A stretch of DNA of 6,435 bases from Silvimonas sp. JCM 19000 (GTDB lineage Bacteria > Pseudomonadota > Gammaproteobacteria > Burkholderiales > Chitinibacteraceae). The notes under the pieces were generated by a model. It was not told where the DNA came from. It was given only the letters and a program-made list of their open reading frames with translations, and did no database searches. Made by a program: the position numbers and the translations under genes. Positions within the stretch are counted from its first letter, which is position 1, and every line of letters begins with the position of its first letter. This document shows positions 1 to 6,435 of the stretch, piece by piece. The DNA lies in NCBI GenBank assembly GCA_001313065.1, contig BBFD01000226.1:1-6435 (forward strand), written 5' to 3'.

Positions 1-345
1 CAACCCGCCCATCGCCCCGGGCGAAGTTGCAGCGCTTGTTACCGCCACTGAAGCGCCGGAACAGCTTGCGGCGCTTGCCACAGAGGTCACCGCCGCGCCG
101 CAACTCGACGCCAACGCCATCGCCGAAATGACCGCAGGCGTGGCCGCGCATCTGGCCGTCGATATCTCCACCGAAGTCGAACGCCTTACGCGCCAGCACT
201 TCGCGCAGATGATGCAATCGCTTTATGGCGAAGCCTGGTCGCGCTGGTGGAAAAGGTCAGCGTCGAACTGGAAGCCCGCCTCGCGCCGCGCATCGATGAA
301 CTGGTGCGCACCGAGCTACGTCAACGTGGCCTGCTCAAGGACTGA
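1..345 (+). CDS. 3' end of an unrecognised Ala/Glu-rich protein gene, broken by a one-base deletion
   Basis: The gene enters from the left edge, so its start is not visible. From base 2 one frame reads through an Ala/Pro/Glu-rich, probably flexible stretch and then a helical segment (VERLTRQHFAQMMQSLYGEA). Around 234-235 the frame changes: adding one C to the CC pair continues as LVALVEKVSVELEARL and ends at the TGA of 343-345 with RQRGLLKD. After correction the visible part is 114 residues. The C-terminal half is amphipathic and charged, consistent with a coiled coil or a helical partner-binding tail. I see no signal peptide, membrane segment or catalytic motif. A Met at 128 lies inside the frame, but the frame is open upstream to the edge, so it is unlikely to be the start. 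I do not recognise the family. It converges on the yqj operon and may share the hairpin at 376-404 as a weaker terminator. Confidence 0.6.
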
Positions 346-368
346 GCGGCGCCCCCTGCCCGCATCGT

Positions 369-404
369 AAAAAAAACGGCGCGTTCCTTGCGGATACGCG
401 CCGT
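369..404 (-). terminator. Intrinsic terminator of the yqjD-yqjE-yqjK operon
   Basis: ACGGCGCGT at 376-384 and ACGCGCCGT at 396-404 form a perfect 9-bp stem around an 11-nt loop. On the minus strand the stem is followed by eight T (the A run at 369-376), the classic rho-independent layout, 27 bases beyond the yqjK stop. On the plus strand the trailing bases (GTCTTGTTC) are only moderately T-rich, so termination of the left-hand gene would be weaker. The A8 run may be over-called, like others in this window, but the hairpin does not depend on that. Confidence 0.8.
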
Positions 405-430
405 GTCTTGTTCTGCAGCGGGTTCTTGAG

Positions 431-725
431 CTATTTGCGCATCCACTGGCGTGCCAGCTTGGCAATGCGCCAACCTGTTAATGCCAGCGGCAGGGCCTTG
501 GCTATCCAGGTAAAACGACCGCGTGCCAGCAACACCGTGGCCACATCGACAAACCCGGCCGGCCCGGAAAAGGCCTTGAGGATGCCACGCGCGGCTTTGC
601 CTTTCTGGAAGGGCGCACTCAGCGTATTCCAGTCTTGCGCCAGTTGCAGTCGATAGGCTTCAGATTGCAACAACAGGGTTTTTTTTGCGCATCTCGCGCA
701 GTTCGCGCTGGGTGAGTTTGCTCAT
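431..725 (-). CDS. yqjK: YqjK-like small protein, third gene of the yqjDEK cassette (one frameshift)
   Basis: The start ATG at 725-723 overlaps the yqjE stop in an ATGA arrangement, so the two are probably translationally coupled. The protein begins MSKLTQRELREMRK; the frame breaks at the T8 run 679-686 (A8 in sense) and resumes as LLLQSEAYRLQLAQDWNTL, ending WMRK at a TAG (433-431). Removing one A gives 97 residues. The N-terminal half is charged and helical, with the Arg/Gln-rich pattern common in YqjK-like proteins; the C-terminal half has a moderately hydrophobic stretch (VDVATVLLARG, then WIAKALPLALTGW) that may lie on or in the membrane. The biochemical function of YqjK is unknown; in enterobacteria it follows yqjD and yqjE. 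Identification rests mainly on order, size and general character, so it is less certain than for its two neighbours. Confidence 0.65.
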
Positions 726-1107
726 GGCAGAAATTGCTCCCTATCCTTGCGCAGTTCATCCAGCGTGTGTGCAAACGGATGCGCGGCCTGCACCACCGTC
801 TGCCATGCGGTATAGAGGCTGAGCGCCCCCCCGGCAGGTAAACGATGGCGACGCCAAGCAACGCGGCCCAGCGCCATTCTTCGGCCACCCACCACACGAG
901 CGCGACCGATAACACGGCCAGCCCCAGCCACACGACAAACGCGCCGACCAGTACCAGGATCAGTACTTTGACCAGACGTTCTTTTTTTTCGTCCTGCAGC
1001 TCAAGGCCAAACAGTGACAGATGGTTATGCGCCAGGCCTGCCAGATTGGAAGCCAGGCGCTGCGCAATACCGCGGTGGTGTTCGCGGGCGGATTGTTGTT
1101 CGCTCAT
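722..1107 (-). CDS. yqjE: YqjE-like phage-holin-family inner membrane protein (one frameshift)
   Basis: It starts at ATG 1107-1105, 12 bases after the yqjD stop, and ends at TGA 724-722, overlapping the yqjK start. The N-terminal 40 or so residues are soluble and amphipathic (SEQQSAREHHRGIAQRLASN). Two hydrophobic segments follow: VLILVLVGAFVVWLGLAVL, then WAALLGVAIVY continuing into ALSLYTAW, and the protein closes with a cytoplasmic tail containing TLDELRKDREQFLP, the ELxKDR ending typical of this family. The frame breaks at the seven-C run 826-832 (G7 in sense); removing two G joins LPG to ALSLYTAW with no stop, giving about 127 residues. A second long run, T8 at 982-989, stays in frame and reads DEKKERL; it may hold one extra Lys if it was a run of five. 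YqjE is a two-TM inner membrane protein of unknown role that accompanies YqjD. No clear Shine-Dalgarno is visible. Confidence 0.8.
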
Positions 1108-1119
1108 GATCGCGCTGAA

Positions 1120-1429
1120 TTAACGACGCGAGACGAGCAGGCCCAACAAAAAAAGCCAACGGCAGCGCCCACGCCCACCGATTGCCACGGATGGTCGTGT
1201 ACGTATTCGTCAGTCACTTTGGCGGCGTACTTGGTCTTTTCAGCCACCAGCTTTTCGGTTTCCAGCAGTTTTTTTCTTTGGCGGTTTGCAGATTGGCGAT
1301 CACTTTTTTTCGCGCAGTGCCTGGCTTTTTTTCGCCGGTCTGATCGGCCGCGTCTTTCAGATAGCCCTCAGTTTCGGTGAGCACGCCTTGCAGATCATTG
1401 ATCAGGGTTTCTTCGGTGTTATTTGCCAT
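1120..1429 (-). CDS. yqjD: YqjD/ElaB-family (DUF883) membrane-anchored protein, first gene of the operon (four homopolymer indels)
   Basis: The start is ATG 1429-1427 (MANNTEETLINDLQGVLTET), preceded by GGAG at 1444-1441. Four A7/T7 runs (1326-1332, 1304-1310, 1269-1275, 1148-1154) disturb the frame. Shortening them by 1, 2, 2 and 2 bases gives 100 residues: an acidic helical N-terminus, LREKVIANLQTAKEKLLETE, then VHDHPWQSVGVGAAVGFLLG and a final LVSRR before TAA. Length, the HPW motif before a single glycine-rich C-terminal TM segment and the RR end are the signatures of DUF883. E. coli YqjD, ElaB and YgaM are inner-membrane-anchored proteins that bind ribosomes in stationary phase; the same role here is inferred from family. 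An upstream in-frame ATG at 1504 is less likely because it lies beyond the ribosome binding site. The first two indels cancel, so uncorrected translation recovers KKVIANLQTAKEK after a short garbled stretch. Confidence 0.88.
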
Positions 1430-1440
1430 TTTTTTTGATA

Positions 1441-1444
1441 CTCC
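1441..1444 (-). promoter_or_regulatory. Ribosome binding site of yqjD
   Basis: GGAG in sense lies 11 bases upstream of the ATG at 1429, slightly far. The spacer holds most of an A8 run that is probably over-called; with a run of five or six the spacing would be a normal 8-9. This site favours the 1429 start over the upstream Met codons at 1504 and 1486. Confidence 0.55.
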
Positions 1445-1461
1445 GTGAGGGTGCATGGGGG

Positions 1462-1478
1462 ACGCATCGCGGATGCGT
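1462..1478. repeat. Perfect inverted repeat in the yqjD leader
   Basis: ACGCATC and GATGCGT (1462-1468 and 1472-1478) are perfect reverse complements around GCG. The site lies about 35-50 bases upstream of the yqjD start. It could be an operator, or a small RNA hairpin in the leader. There is no T-tract next to it, so it is not an intrinsic terminator. Confidence 0.45.
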
Positions 1479-1624
1479 TGCAACATGAAACCATTTTGGG
1501 CCATACAGCGGCACAGCCAAGTTAAGTATCACTGAACCGGTTGTAGTCCAGTTTACGACAAGCTTGCGGATTGACAAGGCTCAGCGTTCAGCATCGTCAT
1601 GCCCCGCTGCTGCGGCACTGCACG

Positions 1625-1630
1625 TATAAT
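1625..1630 (+). promoter_or_regulatory. -10 element of a candidate valS promoter
   Basis: TATAAT matches the sigma70 -10 consensus exactly and lies 36 bases upstream of the valS ATG, giving a predicted leader of about 30 nt. The matching -35 position (about 1602-1607) is CCCCGC, a poor match, so an activator or other contacts would be needed. A perfect TTGACA at 1571-1576 is too far away (48-base spacer) to pair with it. Confidence 0.45.
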
Positions 1631-1666
1631 TGCCGGTTTTGCATCGTTTTCCGGGCCTCTGCACCT

Positions 1667-4479
<2,813 letters not shown>

Positions 4480-4500
4480 GCCGCAGCCGCCAGACCATGC

Positions 4501-4532
4501 AAAAAGCCACGCATTGCTGCGTGGCTTTTTTT
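4501..4532. terminator. Bidirectional intrinsic terminator after valS
   Basis: GCCACGCA (4506-4513) and TGCGTGGC (4518-4525) form a perfect 8-bp stem with the tetraloop TTGC. A5 precedes the stem and T7 follows it, so it works as a rho-independent terminator for valS on the plus strand and for the convergent gene at 4557-4967 on the minus strand. The A/T flanks extend the stem to 13 bp. It begins 22 bases after the valS stop. Confidence 0.9.
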
Positions 4533-4556
4533 GTGCTGCGGATCAGATCGGCCGGA

Positions 4557-4967
4557 TCAGTTAAGCGGAATGCGCGCCGAAATATCCAGCCAGGCGCCCG
4601 GCTGCGCCACCGGCACCACGGCCACATTGGCAGCGACCGGCACGCGCGCTTCATAGGCATGCCCCTGGTACCAGACCCACTGGCCCGGCTGGTACACATA
4701 GCCCGGACGCCAATCGACAAAATGATGCACCCGCGTTTCGCGCCAGCCTACCCAGCGATCACGTTCGTGCCAGCGCGGATCATCGCGATGATGCGGCGGC
4801 GGGCCGCCGTGCCAGCCTTCGTGGCGGCCACGGTCATCGTGATGATCGTAATGATCATGCCGATCGCCATCGCGATCATGATCATGGTCGTGGGCCAGTG
4901 CGCTGCCCGCTGCGCCAACCAGGGCCAGCGCGGCCAGTGCCTGCAAAAGACGATGCATGGTCGTCAT
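4557..4967 (-). CDS. Secreted His/Asp-rich protein with a CBM5/12-like C-terminal segment
   Basis: The 136-residue frame is intact, unlike its neighbours. The start at 4967 has a good AGGAG (4979-4975) with a 7-base spacer; a second Met at residue 4 would be 16 bases away and is less likely. Residues 1-25 are a typical Sec signal peptide (HRLLQALAALALVGAAGSALA) with cleavage predicted after ALA. Residues 26-70 hold 12 His with many Asp and Arg (HDHDHDRD, HDHYDHHDD), a likely metal-binding or disordered region. The C-terminal part, YQPGQWVWYQGHAYEARVPV then PGAWLDI (92-129), has the Y-x-x-G-x-x-V-x-Y-x-G-x-x-Y-x-A ... P ... W spacing of small chitin-binding CBM5/12 modules, but lacks the exposed WW pair at the usual place. 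I infer an exported periplasmic or extracellular protein that binds metal and perhaps polysaccharide; the function is not established. It ends at TAA 4559-4557, beside the shared terminator. Confidence 0.82.
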   Translation of the reverse strand: MTTMHRLLQALAALALVGAAGSALAHDHDHDRDGDRHDHYDHHDDRGRHEGWHGGPPPHHRDDPRWHERDRWVGWRETRVHHFVDWRPGYVYQPGQWVWYQGHAYEARVPVAANVAVVPVAQPGAWLDISARIPLN

Positions 4968-5224
4968 GATGTTTCTCCTGTTGTGTTCTGCTTGCCCGCA
5001 CTCAGCGGCGGGGGATGGGCCGATACTGCCGGGGAAGCGCGCCGCAGACTGTTAGCTTGTTAACAATTCGTACAGCTGGTTACGCGACAGGACAGGATGG
5101 AAACATGCCGTTTGCAGCTATTGCGCATCATCGCGCTGCGCAAGCCGCCTCCGGTTTGACGCTGCGTGGCTTTGTAGTTAGTTTTGACAACGCTTACAAA
5201 CCTGTCCGACAGCTCGCCCACGCC
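4968..5224. promoter_or_regulatory. Divergent region between the His-rich gene and the MEKHA gene
   Basis: It holds the minus-strand ribosome binding site at 4975-4979, the palindrome TTGTTAACAA at 5057-5066 in a local AT-rich patch, and a perfect TTGACA at 5184-5189 without a good -10 at 16-18 bases. If the MEKHA gene starts at 5105 instead of 5225, the second half of this region is coding. No RNA gene is visible. Confidence 0.4.
4975..4979 (-). promoter_or_regulatory. Ribosome binding site of the His-rich gene
   Basis: AGGAG in sense with a 7-base spacer to ATG 4967. It decides the start in favour of the first of two closely spaced Met codons (residues 1 and 4). Confidence 0.7.
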
Positions 5225-5688
5225 ATGTCACACCCGCTGCGCCTAGAGTTCGCCCGCTTGTTACTGAACAGCCATGCTTTGCTGCTGGGTGAACCGCTGG
5301 CCGATCCTGCCTTGTCTTTGCCCGATGCCACGCGCTGGCTGTATGAAGACGCGCCGTTCTGCCTGCTGGCGCATAACGCCGAACTCGATCCGCGCTTTAT
5401 TTATGCCAACCATGCGGCGCAACGCTGCTTTGGCTACGACTGGCCCACTTTCTTTGGCATGCCATCGCGCTTGTCAGCCAGGCCCCGCAGCAGTCAGAAC
5501 GCCAGTCCATGCTGGCTCAAGTTGCGCGCGATGGCTTTATCACCGACTACCGCGGTTTACGCATCGACGCCCATGGCCAGCGCTTCTGGATTGAAGACGG
5601 CCGGTTGTGGAATCTGCTGGACGATGCGGGTACGGTGGTCGGACAAGCCGTGGCCTTCAGCAACTGGCAAGCCGTAGCCGGCGCCTGA
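5225..5688 (+). CDS. Stand-alone MEKHA-domain protein (one frameshift)
   Basis: The protein matches the MEKHA domain, a PAS-like fold seen in bacterial and plant proteins, over its whole length: FARLLLNSHALLLGEPL, WLYEDAPFCLLAHNAELDP, FIYANHAAQRCFGYDW, FGMPSRLSA, then GFITDYRGLRIDAHGQRFWI, LWNLLDDAGTVVGQAVAF. After codon 85 the frame changes; restoring one G between 5479 and 5480 gives SAEAPQQSERQ, the expected family sequence, and the frame runs to TGA 5686-5688. From ATG 5225 the product is 154 residues, normal for stand-alone MEKHA proteins, although no Shine-Dalgarno precedes it. ATG 5105 has an AGGA seven bases upstream and would add 40 residues (MPFAAIAHHRAAQ...) outside the domain; I rank it second. 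PAS-like folds often bind small ligands or cofactors, but no ligand is known here and there is no attached output domain, so the role is unknown. Confidence 0.85.
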
Positions 5689-5974
5689 AACGGACGCAGC
5701 GGCTTGGCGGGTGCGCCACCTCACACCCTGAATGCGACTTTGTGCCGGGCCAACCGGCAATTTGGCGGATTACGCTGACACCGCTTTAAACCTAACGGCC
5801 GATACTCAGTGACCGACGGTTATGAGACGCTGTTCACGCTATGACTCATGCACGCGGCGTAACCCGCAGGCTTAGTGGATACGTTCACAGCATGGCCGGA
5901 TTGCGCGGAGATAGAATTTTCTCCAGCAAAAAAGAACGAGGCCAGTCAGGCCCGAACGCTAAAGGAGAAACACC
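5689..5974. other. Intergenic region between the MEKHA and glycine-zipper genes
   Basis: These 286 bases show no convincing gene in either direction. There is a small dyad GCCGG/CCGGC (5744-5748 and 5754-5758) without a T-tract, so it is not a clear terminator. TAGAAT at 5912-5917 could be a -10 for the downstream gene but has no well-spaced -35. An A6 run lies at 5928-5933. The strong ribosome binding site AAAGGAG is at 5961-5967. Confidence 0.4.
5961..5967 (+). promoter_or_regulatory. Ribosome binding site of the glycine-zipper gene
   Basis: AAAGGAG lies 7 bases upstream of ATG 5975, near-consensus in sequence and spacing, and fixes the start. Confidence 0.8.
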
Positions 5975-6435
5975 ATGTCTGACCAGAAACTTCATCCCGT
6001 TATCTGGGTTACCGCCGGTGCGGTAATCCTCGCTTGTGCCGCCGCCGTTGCCCATTTTGCGGGCTGGATGGGTGGCCCCAAAACCGAAGATACCAATGCC
6101 GCACTGGTGGCCAGCCAGCCCGCTGTTGCCCTGGTTACGCCGTTGCCGCAAGTCGCGGAGCTTCGGCCCCCGTCACTCCGACGGCTCAACCCGTGGCTGC
6201 TGCTACCCCGGCACCCGCCCCAGTCAAAACCGCCAGCACCAAACATCACAGCCAGCGCGCTACCGGGCGTAACGAAGGCACCGAGTACGCCAACAACAAT
6301 GCGCCCACCCAGAACGCACCGGTCTGCGCCAATTGTGGCCGGGTAACCAGCGTGGAAGCCGTGCAGCACGAAGGCAGCGGCTCGGGCGTGGCGCGGTCGG
6401 TGGCGGCGTGGTGGGTGGCCTGGTCGGCAATCAGG
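5975..6435 (+). CDS. Glycine-zipper 2TM-domain membrane protein, 5' part (two one-base deletions; runs off the window)
   Basis: The start at 5975 follows a strong ribosome binding site. Residues 1-35 hold a single hydrophobic segment (VIWVTAGAVILACAAAVAHF), an uncleaved anchor or possibly a weak lipobox at ILAC. A Pro/Ala/Thr-rich linker follows, then APVCANCGRVTSVEAVQHEG with a CxxC pair (about residues 118 and 121), then GVGAVGGGVVGGLVGNQ, the start of the Gly-zipper repeat. Two corrections are needed: one base missing near 6155-6165 (probably a G in GCGGAG) and one G missing at 6390-6391 (GTGG should be GTGGG). Without them the linker and zipper are out of frame. About 154 corrected residues are visible; in related proteins a second glycine-zipper helix follows. 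The family is linked to the SlyB-type envelope domain; a role in envelope integrity is inferred from family only. Confidence 0.82.

Larger units (their letters stand above)
1430..1666. promoter_or_regulatory. Divergent intergenic region between yqjD and valS
   Basis: These 237 bases must hold promoters for both directions. Visible items are the yqjD ribosome binding site (1441-1444), a perfect 7-bp inverted repeat at 1462-1478 in the likely yqjD leader, and TATAAT at 1625-1630 facing valS. I see no tRNA, no T-box (not expected in this lineage) and no convincing small ORF. I could not assign a good -35/-10 pair for the minus strand. Confidence 0.5.

Noticed and set aside
1571..1576. TTGACA as the -35 of the valS promoter
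   Set aside because: It is 48 bases from TATAAT, far beyond the usable spacing, and there is no good -10 at 16-18 bases.
4830..4893. ATGATC/GATCATG repeats as a direct-repeat array or methylation cluster
   Set aside because: They are explained by codons for alternating His and Asp in the His-rich protein on the other strand.
4497..5063. Long plus-strand frame (188 codons) opposite the His-rich gene, with a very hydrophobic stretch resembling a membrane segment
   Set aside because: It is the antisense shadow of the HDHDH-coding repeat (GATCATG repeats read as Ile/Met/Val). It begins in the terminator stem and has no ribosome binding site.
5841..6026. Plus-strand frame (61 codons) before the glycine-zipper gene
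   Set aside because: It runs into the next gene past that gene's strong ribosome binding site, and it has no ribosome site or recognisable protein of its own.

Overview
This 6.4 kb window looks like ordinary core chromosome from a GC-rich free-living proteobacterium. A betaproteobacterium, perhaps of the Neisseriales, is my best guess from codon use and gene content; no rRNA or other marker in the window proves it. I see no mobile element, CRISPR array, tRNA or obvious defence system.

Layout from left to right: (1) the 3' end of an unrecognised alanine-rich protein gene on the + strand, 1-345; (2) a hairpin terminator at 369-404 that closes a minus-strand operon; (3) that operon, read right to left as yqjD (DUF883), yqjE (two-TM holin-like) and yqjK, a small membrane-associated cassette; (4) a divergent promoter region, 1430-1666, with a perfect TATAAT; (5) valS, valyl-tRNA synthetase, 1667-4479; (6) a bidirectional terminator, 4501-4532, between convergent genes; (7) a minus-strand gene for a secreted His/Asp-rich protein with a C-terminal segment resembling a small chitin-binding (CBM5/12-like) module; (8) a stand-alone MEKHA-domain protein, 5225-5688; (9) the 5' part of a glycine-zipper membrane protein, 5975 to the window edge. 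The genes are mostly housekeeping or envelope genes and do not form one pathway.

The most striking property is reading-frame damage. Seven of the eight genes are broken by small indels (only the His-rich gene reads cleanly), yet conserved protein sequence resumes immediately in another frame each time. Nearly all extra bases lie in A/T runs observed at 6-8 nt (true length apparently about 5-6) plus one G/C run of 7, while missing bases are single G or C. valS alone needs seven corrections and then encodes a complete protein of about 934 residues with all family signatures. This is best explained by systematic homopolymer miscalling in the sequencing, not by pseudogenes. Gene coordinates here therefore span several frames, and the lengths given are after correction. 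A biological explanation (transcriptional slippage, as in AT-rich endosymbionts) is possible but less likely.
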